From an uncultured Alcaligenaceae bacterium (GTDB taxonomy: Bacteria; Pseudomonadota; Gammaproteobacteria; Burkholderiales; Burkholderiaceae_B): a DNA stretch of 12,774 nt. Made by a program: the position numbers and the translations under genes. Every line of letters begins with the position of its first letter. Position 1 is the first letter of the stretch. Of the stretch, positions 1 to 7,532 are shown piece by piece. The stretch spans positions 1 to 12,774 of the forward strand of contig CALCPT010000724.1 of assembly GCA_937897265.1 (NCBI GenBank). Reading direction: 5' to 3'. A model generated the notes under the pieces. It was not told the origin of the DNA, did not search any database, and saw only the letters and a list, made by a program, of their open reading frames with translations.

Positions 1-1074
1 GCTCAAGCCTATGCCAAAGACTCCTCGGCACAGAGCCTCATAGCATTAACCAAGGCGACTGAAGCACCACGACAAGAGCTGTTTCGGCGCATGAATCGCG
101 CACCTGGCGGCACCAAGGCTGCGCTCACTATGCGTCGAGAGCTTTTGCGCCTCTTAGACAAGCGCCCAGACCTAGCGGCACTCGATTACGACATCCGACA
201 TTTACTATCGTCTTGGTTTAACCCGGGTTTTTTAAAAATGCATCAAGTCGATTGGCGTTCACCCGCACACGTACTTGAAAAAATTATCCAGCATGAGGCC
301 GTCCATGCAATTGATGGCTGGGATGACTTACGCAGGCGCTTACAACCCGACCGTCGGTGTTTTGCTTTTTTTCACCAGCAACTTCCAGATGAACCTTTGA
401 TTTTTGTTGAAGTCGCCCTACTTTCAGAGATCCCAAGCGCCATTGGCCCCTTAGTCGATAAAAAATCGATCCCCTCTGACAATAAAAAACCAAAAGTCGC
501 GGTGTTTTATTCGATCAGCAACTGCGAGCCAGGCTTACGCGGAGTCTCGCTAGGTAACTTTTTAATCAAACGAGTCGCCGAACACCTAAAACATGAAATC
601 CCAAGCCTCAGCACCTTCGTCACACTTTCGCCTATTCCGGGCTTCATCGACTGGCTCACGCGCAGGCCTCAATTAAATCAAGTCGATTTACCGCTCACTA
701 CCCGCACCCGCTTAGAACAAGCTCTTGAAACCCTTAACTTAACCAATCAGACATGGGTACAGCGCTTGAATGAGGGCTGGACCCCAGAGGCATGCCCCGT
801 CAAAGAGCGTGAGGCTCTCACTTCACTTTGCGCCATCTATTTAATTTATTTTGCGACAAGACAAGAGGGCAGCCCTGTGGCCAAATTTCACTTGGGTAAT
901 GGTGCAGAACTGCATCGCCTGAATTGGGCGGCAGACTTATCAAAAAAGGGCCTCAAAGAGTCGGCGGGTTTAATGGTAAATTACCTGTACAACCTTGACG
1001 CAGTTGAAGAAAATCATGGACACTTCGCGCAAGGTCAGGTGATTCATGCCCGCTCTGTCCACAAACTCATCTAA
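1..1074 (+). CDS. malonyl-CoA decarboxylase, 5'-truncated by window edge
   Basis: The enzyme converts malonyl-CoA to acetyl-CoA and CO2, in malonate catabolism or fatty-acid balance, and is normally cytosolic in bacteria. The frame is open from base 1, giving 357 residues. Family members usually exceed 400 residues, so the N-terminal part lies outside the window. The first ATG in frame (91) falls inside the conserved RQELFRRMNRAPGGTKA stretch and is not the start. Family hallmarks are GLRGVSLGNFLIK near residues 178-190, TLSPIPGF near 208-215 (Ser210 matches the catalytic Ser of the human enzyme) and HLGNGAELHRLNWAADLS from about 297 (His297 matches the catalytic His), then SAGLMVNYLY. The C-terminus is HKLI, without the SKL peroxisomal tag of the animal enzyme. 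The downstream small gene overlaps its end, so they may be cotranscribed. No malonyl-CoA synthetase gene is visible. Identification is confident. Confidence 0.93.
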   Translation, partial: AQAYAKDSSAQSLIALTKATEAPRQELFRRMNRAPGGTKAALTMRRELLRLLDKRPDLAALDYDIRHLLSSWFNPGFLKMHQVDWRSPAHVLEKIIQHEAVHAIDGWDDLRRRLQPDRRCFAFFHQQLPDEPLIFVEVALLSEIPSAIGPLVDKKSIPSDNKKPKVAVFYSISNCEPGLRGVSLGNFLIKRVAEHLKHEIPSLSTFVTLSPIPGFIDWLTRRPQLNQVDLPLTTRTRLEQALETLNLTNQTWVQRLNEGWTPEACPVKEREALTSLCAIYLIYFATRQEGSPVAKFHLGNGAELHRLNWAADLSKKGLKESAGLMVNYLYNLDAVEENHGHFAQGQVIHARSVHKLI

Positions 1075-1414
1075 CAAAAAAATGAGTAATCTCATTGCAC
1101 TCATCGTTGGCTTGCTACTGCTTGTCAGCAATCCAACTAAAACAGAATTTGAGGGCTTTGTCAGCAATCAGATCACCGCAAACATGCCAACCAAAAACGC
1201 GCCAAGCGATCGCTTTGCGAACCAGTTGATCGGTGGGCTTGTCTCTAAGCTCGCTTCCGAGGCGACGCAACGAGACAATTACTATTTGTTATCGGTATAC
1301 ACGGTTGATTTAGCGATGCTGCGTTTGTTTAAACCCGAGCTACCACCAACGGTAAAGATTGTCGGTATCGGGGGTAAGTTCATCCCCATCACTGACAATC
1401 AGATTTTTAAGTAA
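1046..1414 (+). CDS. small exported DUF4359-like protein
   Basis: A 122-residue protein of unknown function. It has a short polar N-terminus with a Lys-Lys pair, a hydrophobic stretch (LIALIVGLLLLVS, about residues 16-28) that reads as a signal peptide or anchor, then Asn-Pro, and a soluble domain. The pattern 'NP near the N-terminus, TQRDNYYLLSVYTVDL, then IVGIGGKFIPI' resembles the DUF4359 family (recalled, not searched). It therefore probably sits in the periplasm or on the inner-membrane face. The start at 1046 is preceded by AGGT five bases upstream and keeps Lys-Lys before the hydrophobic core. An alternative ATG at 1082 (110 residues) begins eight bases after the upstream stop but has no ribosome binding site. 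Its start lies within the end of the malonyl-CoA decarboxylase gene, suggesting translational coupling. No function should be assigned. Confidence 0.65.
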   Translation: MPALSTNSSNKKMSNLIALIVGLLLLVSNPTKTEFEGFVSNQITANMPTKNAPSDRFANQLIGGLVSKLASEATQRDNYYLLSVYTVDLAMLRLFKPELPPTVKIVGIGGKFIPITDNQIFK

Positions 1415-1438
1415 GCGGTATCTTTGATGACGAGAGCA

Positions 1439-1498
1439 GGCGGCTGTCAAGTTAGCCGTCTGAGCTCTCAGACCCTCGGGCTTGGCACTTAGGGTCTG
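1439..1498. terminator. possible terminator hairpins between convergent genes
   Basis: Two inverted repeats fill the 74-base gap between the DUF4359-like gene and the efflux operon end: GGCGGCT/AGCCGTC (1439-1445 and 1454-1460, loop 8, one G-T pair) and CAGACCCT/AGGGTCTG (1469-1476 and 1491-1498, perfect 8 bp, containing the oprM-like stop codon). Neither is followed by a clear T tract on either strand, so intrinsic termination is uncertain. The position between converging genes is the main support. Confidence 0.35.
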
Positions 1499-3021
1499 AT
1501 TACCCAACCACCACCCAAGGCCTTAAACAGATCAACGCTGGCTTGCAAGCGAGCCGAGCGGTTAATCACAAAAGCCAGGTTCGCCTCATTGGCAACACGC
1601 TGCGATTCAAGCACGTTCAAAAAATCCACATATCCCGCTGCGTAACGCAGGGCCGCGAGCTCTTGCGCCTTAGTCGAGGCCTGAACCTGCTGCTGCAAAT
1701 ACTGCTCGGTCTGCAAGGTCTGTTGTACAGAGACCAGCGCATCACTCACCTCGCCAAAGGCGTTGCGAACAACCTTCACATAACCGCCTAAGGCCTCTTG
1801 TTGTTGCGCCTTTGCATAATCCAAACGCCCTTGCAACAAACCGCCTGAAAAAACTGGCTGTAACAAGCCAATCCCCGCCGACCAAACCGAACTTTGACTT
1901 GTCAAGAATGAGCTAAACGCGACACTTTGCGCACCAAACAGTCCAACAAGAGAGAAGGTTGGAAACAACCCAGCAGTCGCCACACCAACCCGTGCATTTG
2001 CAGCAATCAAGTCTTGCTCGGCACGATTCACATCCGGTCGACTTTCGACAATCGTAGAGGGCAACCCCTCAGGCGGCAAAGGTGGCGAAGGCAATTGACG
2101 CACATCACCAGCAGGAATCATGAGATCAAGCTTGCCGGTCAAGACGCCTAATTGATTTTGCGCAATGGCGCGTTGACGCGTGACTTCAGACAGACTGGCC
2201 TGCGAAGCTGCCAAGGCGGCTTTGCCCTGATTGACGTCAATGGGTGACACTAAGCCACCTTGCAACTTTGCCTCGGCGACTTTGACTGACTCAGTGCGAG
2301 TCCGAACAGAGTCTTTCAGCACCGCCATCTGTGCGTCAAGCGAGCGCAAGCGCAAATACAAATTGGACACGAGCGCCGCAACCGTTAGGCTGACACTATC
2401 TTTTTCGTACTGACTGGCACTCGCCACGGCTGTTGCCGATTCGATATTGCGGCGCACCCGCCCCCAAACGTCTAGCTCATAGGAGGTCAGCAAACCGACC
2501 TGCGAGGTATTGGCCTGCACCCCAACACCCGTCACCGAAACCGATGGCCCAGACGTGGCCCGAGTGCCACTCGCAGTCAAATTCAAAGTCGGATACAGCG
2601 CCGCACCTGCCTGTACAGCGAGCGCTTCAGTCATGCGAATACGAGCCAATGCGATCTGAATATCGGCATTATCCTGACTTGCGGCCTGCACCAGCTGATT
2701 CAGCGTTGCATCGCCAAACAGAGTCCACCACTGCGCATTGACCGACGCTTGCGCAGCACCGCTCGCAGACGCAACTGGCGTGACGCTGGGCTCTGGCGCG
2801 TTGTACCTGGCGGGCAATGCAAGCTCTGGGCGTTGATAATCGGGACCAAGCAAACACCCAGAAAGCGTCAACGACAGTGCAGTCATCAATAGCGAACACC
2901 GGGCAAGGCGCTGCCAAGACAACGAGCTCAAGACACCTGAGGAGAAATCATCTTTAGACATTTCAGACGCGGCAATCTTGCGCAATTGCGTCATACGATT
3001 GGCCATCAAAACAGGTTTCAA
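1489..3021 (-). CDS. RND efflux outer-membrane channel lipoprotein (OprM/NodT type)
   Basis: The outer-membrane exit duct of the tripartite pump encoded just upstream: a TolC-fold trimer carrying substrate from the periplasm out of the cell. A hydrophobic segment ends in LTLSGC (Cys56), a lipobox, followed by LLGPDYQRP, the usual N-terminus of mature OprM/NodT proteins. Two OEP repeats follow (about residues 95-285 and 305-490), with the typical YAAGYVDFLNVLESQR near the end. At 510 residues from the first possible start it is slightly longer than family norm (about 460-500). The listed start is a TTG overlapping the pump stop (TTGA) with GGTGA six bases before it. It implies a 55-residue leader, which is long. 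Internal starts at 3006, 2994 and 2961 (ATG) or 2931 (TTG after CAGGTG, giving a normal 25-residue leader) are all possible. Function is secure; the start is not. Confidence 0.92.
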   Translation of the reverse strand: MKPVLMANRMTQLRKIAASEMSKDDFSSGVLSSLSWQRLARCSLLMTALSLTLSGCLLGPDYQRPELALPARYNAPEPSVTPVASASGAAQASVNAQWWTLFGDATLNQLVQAASQDNADIQIALARIRMTEALAVQAGAALYPTLNLTASGTRATSGPSVSVTGVGVQANTSQVGLLTSYELDVWGRVRRNIESATAVASASQYEKDSVSLTVAALVSNLYLRLRSLDAQMAVLKDSVRTRTESVKVAEAKLQGGLVSPIDVNQGKAALAASQASLSEVTRQRAIAQNQLGVLTGKLDLMIPAGDVRQLPSPPLPPEGLPSTIVESRPDVNRAEQDLIAANARVGVATAGLFPTFSLVGLFGAQSVAFSSFLTSQSSVWSAGIGLLQPVFSGGLLQGRLDYAKAQQQEALGGYVKVVRNAFGEVSDALVSVQQTLQTEQYLQQQVQASTKAQELAALRYAAGYVDFLNVLESQRVANEANLAFVINRSARLQASVDLFKALGGGWVIRP

Positions 3022-6000
3022 GATTTTTCACCCGTAGTTGAACTATGCGCGTCAGCGCCCGCTTGCGCAGTATCGGACGCCAGCAACTGTTTAGTCTGCT
3101 TGCGTGACATCCAAGTAAAAAACATCGGCACAAAAATCGTAGCAATAAAAGTTGAAGCCAGCATGCCGCCAAACACTCCCGTCCCCATCGAACGGCGGGC
3201 CGCAGCACCAGCACCCGATGAGATCACTAGAGGAAACACACCCAAAATAAATGCCAGAGACGTCATCACAATCGGTCGAAACCTTTGTCGCGCCGCAGTC
3301 AATGCTGCATCAATATTACTCATGCCCTGTTGACGTTTTTGTGAAGCAAACTCAACAATCAAAATCGCATTTTTGGCAGATAATCCGACCAGTACAACCA
3401 AGCCAATTTGAAAATAAATATCATTTGGCATACCGCGCACCAAGACTGCCAGGAGAGCCCCGAATAAGGCAAAGGGCACAGCCAACAACACGGCGAGCGG
3501 TAACGACCAACGCTCGTATTGCGCCGCCAAAATCAAAAACACCATCAAGATGCCAAACACAAAGGCCACGGCGGAGGTGGTGCCTGTACGAATTTGCTGA
3601 TAAGCCTGGCCCGCCCAAGCCAACTCGTAGCCAGGTGGTAACGATGCATTGGCGACATCTTGCACCACTTGAATCGCCTCACCAGAGCTGACGCCAGGGA
3701 TTGCGTTGCCAAGTACTTTGGCTGCTAAAAACCCGTTGAACCGCTCGAGCTGCTCAGGCCCCACGATTTGCGTGACTTGAATCAACGCTGATACCGGCAC
3801 CATGCTGCCGTTATCCGCTCTCACATAGATCTGCCCTAAGTCTGTTGGCTGAGCACGATACGGAGCATCAGCCTGTAACTGCACGCGATACGTGCGACCG
3901 CTTAAGTTAAAGTCATTGACATCCAACGTACCCATCGTTGCTTGAAGGCTGAGGTAAACATCAGACACTGGGATCCCTAGTGACAATGCTTTGGCCTCAT
4001 CGACCTCAACATACAACTGCGGCGCAGTCGGTCTGAAAAAGGTATTAATGCCGGTGAGCTTGGGTTGCTTTCTTAAAGCCTCGGTAAAGTTCGTAATCAC
4101 CTCGGCTAGTTGCTGCGGTGAAGGCTGAACTTTAGACTGTACGTAAAACTCAAAGCCCCCCGCCGAACCCAAGCCCCGAATTGGTGGCGGATTAAACACG
4201 AGCGCCATGCCATCAGGCATGCCCATGCCTAGCCCTGTAAATTTTTTGGCAAGTTGTTCGGCACTTTCTTTGCGCTCATCCCAGTCTTTTAAGGGGATAA
4301 AAATAGTGCCCGCGTTTGTCTTGAGCCCGCCACCAATAATGTCATTACCCGCGATCACAAATACACGCGCAACGCTTGGATCTTGCACAATTTTTTGTTG
4401 GAAGGACTCGCCGGCCTGTTGCGTACGCTGCAAACTCGCACCATCAGGCAACACCAAGGCACTGACCAGGTACCCCTGATCCTCTGGCGGCACAAAACCA
4501 CCAGGCACCAATCTGAACAACACGATCGAAGCCACAATCACGCTGGCAAACACCGACGCACCTAAAATACGATGGTGCAGCGTTTTATCCACTAACTTGG
4601 CATAACCCTCGGTGAGCGCCCCAAACGCACGGTTAAACCACCTGAAGGCTTTCGGCTCAGTGTGCGTTGGTTTAAGTAATACACCACACAACGCCGGCGT
4701 AAGTGTCAAGGCCACAACACCTGACAACACCACAGAGAGCGCGACAGTCACCGCAAACTGCTGGTACAACTTACCCGCGATGCCACCCAAGAAAGCGACC
4801 GGAATAAAAACCGCAGACAGCACCAGCACAATTGCCACCACGGCGCCCGATACCTCTTGCATCGCTTCTAGTGCAGCTTCTTTTGGTGCCAGATGGCGCT
4901 CGGCCATGAGGCGTTCAACGTTTTCAAGCACAACAATCGCGTCGTCGACCACAATACCAATCGACAGCACCATCGCAAACAACGTCAAGGTGTTCACCGA
5001 AAAACCAAAGATCCACAAGCCCGCAAAGGTGCCGATCAACGACACCGGCACAGCAATTAACGGGATCACCGTTGCTCGCCAGTTTTGTAAAAATACATAC
5101 ACCACCAGGGCAACAAGCAGCATTGCCTCAACGAGCGTCGTCACCACTTCTTTGATAGAAGCATTGACAAATTTTGTCGTATCAAAAGGGATGACGTAAT
5201 CAATCCCTGGAGGAAACTTCTTTTTAATCCCCTCCATCGTGGTGCGCACGCGTTCAGCAACACTTAAAGCGTTGGCGCCCGATTGCAAGAAGATCGCCAC
5301 AATCGCAGTAGGCTTACCAACCAAGGTCGTGAAGGCATCGTAATTTGCAGCATCAAGTTCGATACGCGCGACATCTTTTAAACGCAGCACACCGCTTGGC
5401 CCGCTTGAGCGAATCACAATATCGCCAAACTGCTCTGGGGTCACCAAGCGCCCTTTTGCCGTAACCGTGTACACCAATTGTTGCCCTTGTGGCGCTGGCT
5501 CTTGACCAACTTTACCGGCAACGTTTTGTTTGTTTTGAGATGACACGGCACTGGCAATGTCAGTCGTTGTCACGCCAAGTTGCGCCATGCGATCGGGCTG
5601 CAGCCAAATCCGCATTGAGTAGTCTTTGGCGCCTAAAATTTGCGCATCACCCACACCGGGCAAACGTTTGAGTTCGTCAAGTACGTTAATCAGCGCATAG
5701 TTAGACAGATACAACGACGAGAACTCGTTGGTAGGAGTTGTGAGCGCCGTGACCAGCAAAATATCGTTTGACCGCTTTTGTGCCGTGACACCAAATTGGC
5801 GCACAATATCTGGCAAACGAGGCTCAGCGATTTTGACGCGATTGTTGATGTTGACGGTAGCAATATCAACGTTGGTGCCAACCTCAAAGGTTGCTGTGAT
5901 CGTCAGCGTGCCGTTGGACTGCGCTGTCGAGTTGAAATACAGCAAATTCTCAACACCCGAAAGCTGCTCTTCGATGGGCCCCGCCACCGTGCGCGTTAAC

Positions 6001-6173
6001 GTCTCAGTCGAGGCACCAGGATAGTTTGCCGTAATAATGACCGTGGGCGGTGCGATCTCTGGATATTGAGCAATGGGTAAGCCCCGCGCCGCCATCAAAC
6101 CCGCGATCACAATCGTGATCGAAATCACCGACGAAAAAATCGGACGATTGATAAAGAAACTGGATAAGCTCAT
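3018..6173 (-). CDS. RND multidrug efflux pump, inner-membrane permease (AcrB/MexB, HAE-1 family)
   Basis: The proton-driven inner-membrane pump of the tripartite system, which exports hydrophobic and amphiphilic compounds such as drugs, dyes, detergents or solvents. Its 1051 residues match AcrB/MexB length. Residues 1-10 (MSLSSFFINR) and TM1 are typical. The proton-relay residues are all present: Asp410-Asp411 in IVVDDAIVV (TM4), Lys934 in GLSAKNA (TM10) and Arg966 in RFRPIVMT. These correspond to AcrB Asp407, Asp408, Lys940 and Arg971. Two large periplasmic loops lie at about 30-340 and 560-870, with FEVGTNVDIATVNINNRV near 96-113. The ATG overlaps the adaptor stop by four bases (ATGA), so the two are translationally coupled. 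Substrate range cannot be read from the sequence. Confidence 0.97.
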   Translation of the reverse strand: MSLSSFFINRPIFSSVISITIVIAGLMAARGLPIAQYPEIAPPTVIITANYPGASTETLTRTVAGPIEEQLSGVENLLYFNSTAQSNGTLTITATFEVGTNVDIATVNINNRVKIAEPRLPDIVRQFGVTAQKRSNDILLVTALTTPTNEFSSLYLSNYALINVLDELKRLPGVGDAQILGAKDYSMRIWLQPDRMAQLGVTTTDIASAVSSQNKQNVAGKVGQEPAPQGQQLVYTVTAKGRLVTPEQFGDIVIRSSGPSGVLRLKDVARIELDAANYDAFTTLVGKPTAIVAIFLQSGANALSVAERVRTTMEGIKKKFPPGIDYVIPFDTTKFVNASIKEVVTTLVEAMLLVALVVYVFLQNWRATVIPLIAVPVSLIGTFAGLWIFGFSVNTLTLFAMVLSIGIVVDDAIVVLENVERLMAERHLAPKEAALEAMQEVSGAVVAIVLVLSAVFIPVAFLGGIAGKLYQQFAVTVALSVVLSGVVALTLTPALCGVLLKPTHTEPKAFRWFNRAFGALTEGYAKLVDKTLHHRILGASVFASVIVASIVLFRLVPGGFVPPEDQGYLVSALVLPDGASLQRTQQAGESFQQKIVQDPSVARVFVIAGNDIIGGGLKTNAGTIFIPLKDWDERKESAEQLAKKFTGLGMGMPDGMALVFNPPPIRGLGSAGGFEFYVQSKVQPSPQQLAEVITNFTEALRKQPKLTGINTFFRPTAPQLYVEVDEAKALSLGIPVSDVYLSLQATMGTLDVNDFNLSGRTYRVQLQADAPYRAQPTDLGQIYVRADNGSMVPVSALIQVTQIVGPEQLERFNGFLAAKVLGNAIPGVSSGEAIQVVQDVANASLPPGYELAWAGQAYQQIRTGTTSAVAFVFGILMVFLILAAQYERWSLPLAVLLAVPFALFGALLAVLVRGMPNDIYFQIGLVVLVGLSAKNAILIVEFASQKRQQGMSNIDAALTAARQRFRPIVMTSLAFILGVFPLVISSGAGAAARRSMGTGVFGGMLASTFIATIFVPMFFTWMSRKQTKQLLASDTAQAGADAHSSTTGEKS

Positions 6174-7354
6174 TTGCCGTCTCTGGCATTGGCCGCCGTT
6201 GTTGTCGTATCAAGCGGAACCACGGTCGGGGCGACGACAGCACCTGGCCGAATCTTGATGATCTGATCGATCACCACGCGGTCGCCCGGCTTTAAACCTG
6301 ACCGCACTATCCAATTTTTTCCAAGCCAGGTGCCCATCTTAAGCGGCGTTGGTACGACCTTGTTATCAGCACCGATGGTCCAAACCATGAAACCACGTTC
6401 GTTTTGAATAACCGCAGCCTGAGGCACAAGAAAGACATTTTCTTGCTTGCCGGTGGTTAAGCGTATCTTTAAGAACTGACCAGGCAAAATCTGATTACTG
6501 GGATTTAGAAACTCAGCACGCATTTGCTGCGTGCCCAACTTAGGGTCAATAAACATCGACAAGAAATTGAGCTTACCAGGCTGCTCGTACACTTTGCCAT
6601 TGGGCAGAATCAACTCGACCTCAGTCTGTTGTGCGGGATCAAGCCGTCCGCCTGGCAACTGAGAAGTATCACTCGCAGAAAGCCCAAAACGTACCCAAAT
6701 CGGATTGATTTGATAGATTGATGTCAACAGGCTGCCATCGATCGCGGTGGTGATTAAGCTGCCCTCAGAGCGTTGGGCGCGGCCTGAAACACCCGATACG
6801 GGAGCAGTCACTGTGGTCCAGGTCAAATTGAGTTGTGCATTTTTTAAATTGGCCTGAGCCACTTCATTGGCCGAGGTGGCGTCGTCGAACTCTTTACGGC
6901 TAACAGCTTGTTGACTGAACAAGCCCTTTAGGCGCGCCGCCTCGCGCGCGGTTTGCTTAGCGCGTGCTTGTGACTCTTCTAAGGCATTTCTAAAAGGTTC
7001 GGGATCGATTTGAAACAACGGCTGGCCAGCCGTGATGGCGCTCCCCTCTTCGTACAAACGCTTGACCAAAATACCGCCGACACGCGCACGCACCTCGGTC
7101 TCTTTGGCGCCTTCGGCCTGGGCGGTGATTTCGAGAATATTGGGTAGTGTGGTGGGTGTGGCTTCGATGACTGACACGGGCAAGGCAGGCGGCGCGCCTG
7201 CCCCACCTTGTGCCAGCGCGGTTGCAGTGGCAAACAAACAAAAAACGCCAGCACCGAGGACTCGGCGCAGAACGCTTATCCGCACGCGTTCAATCATTGC
7301 TGTACCAAACGTGGCACCCTGCCGACTGCCCCTCATCGCGACCGCTTGGCTCAT
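6170..7354 (-). CDS. RND efflux periplasmic adaptor (AcrA/MexA membrane-fusion family)
   Basis: Bridges the RND pump and the outer-membrane channel in the periplasm. From the chosen ATG it is 394 residues, as expected for AcrA/MexA. The ATG at 7354 is preceded by AGGA with seven bases of spacing. The frame stays open to a TTG at 7459, but that lies inside a terminator hairpin and is rejected. Visible parts: an arginine-rich N-region and hydrophobic core ending in ATALA-Q, a signal peptidase I site at about 48/49; a lipoyl-like half near TEVRARVGGILVKRLYEEGS; a coiled-coil hairpin rich in Ala, Arg, Glu and Gln; the second lipoyl half LTWTTVTAPVSGVSGRA; then the beta-barrel and membrane-proximal domains. 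Unlike AcrA and MexA, no lipobox cysteine is seen (the only nearby Cys is in GVFCLF). A shorter start at 7297 is possible. Confidence 0.93.
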   Translation of the reverse strand: MSQAVAMRGSRQGATFGTAMIERVRISVLRRVLGAGVFCLFATATALAQGGAGAPPALPVSVIEATPTTLPNILEITAQAEGAKETEVRARVGGILVKRLYEEGSAITAGQPLFQIDPEPFRNALEESQARAKQTAREAARLKGLFSQQAVSRKEFDDATSANEVAQANLKNAQLNLTWTTVTAPVSGVSGRAQRSEGSLITTAIDGSLLTSIYQINPIWVRFGLSASDTSQLPGGRLDPAQQTEVELILPNGKVYEQPGKLNFLSMFIDPKLGTQQMRAEFLNPSNQILPGQFLKIRLTTGKQENVFLVPQAAVIQNERGFMVWTIGADNKVVPTPLKMGTWLGKNWIVRSGLKPGDRVVIDQIIKIRPGAVVAPTVVPLDTTTTAANARDGK

Positions 7355-7383
7355 AGCGCTTTCCTGAACTTGAATAGTCTGCC

Positions 7384-7420
7384 ATTCTATACGGGTTAAC
7401 CCATGGTTGCGTACAACCAT
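7384..7420 (-). promoter_or_regulatory. palindromic operator-like region upstream of the efflux operon
   Basis: Two adjacent perfect palindromes lie 39-66 bases before the adaptor start: ATGGTTG-CGTA-CAACCAT (7403-7420, 7-bp arms) and GGGTTAACCC (7393-7402). On the minus strand TATAGAAT (7391-7384) follows and could be a -10 element, while TTGTAC (7416-7411) inside the first palindrome could be a -35, though the spacer of 19 is long. Palindromes embedded in the promoter are typical of TetR- or MarR-type repression of RND operons. No regulator gene is in the window, so the assignment is inferred. Confidence 0.5.
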
Positions 7421-7447
7421 ATCCGCTTGAAAGAATAATCTCTGAAC

Positions 7448-7505
7448 GAAAAAGAGCAATCCTTTGACCCAGGGCTCGAAATCTCGAACCGAGGTTAAGG
7501 ATTGC
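7448..7505 (-). terminator. intrinsic terminator after the dehydrogenase gene
   Basis: Reading the minus strand, a 9-bp perfect outer stem (GCAATCCTT at 7505-7497 with AAGGATTGC at 7464-7456) encloses an inner stem (GGTTCGA/TCGAGCC, 7490-7484 and 7479-7473, with one G-T pair), and is followed directly by TCTTTTTC (7455-7448). It begins 28 bases past the dehydrogenase stop and separates that gene from the efflux operon. The efflux operon therefore needs its own promoter. Confidence 0.75.
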
Positions 7506-7532
7506 CTGACCGACGGTGCGGTAACCTCTGGA

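Noticed and set aside
2433..2741. 102-codon plus-strand open frame
   Set aside because: It is antisense to the outer-membrane channel gene, with a low-complexity Arg/Pro-rich product and no ribosome binding site.
4612..5199. 195-codon plus-strand open frame
   Set aside because: It lies antisense within the RND pump gene, which has complete motifs. The frame is a composition shadow with no recognisable domain.
7355..7459. N-terminal extension of the adaptor to a TTG at 7459
   Set aside because: The start codon lies inside the terminator hairpin and upstream of the likely promoter. The ATG at 7354 has a good AGGA and a sensible signal peptide.
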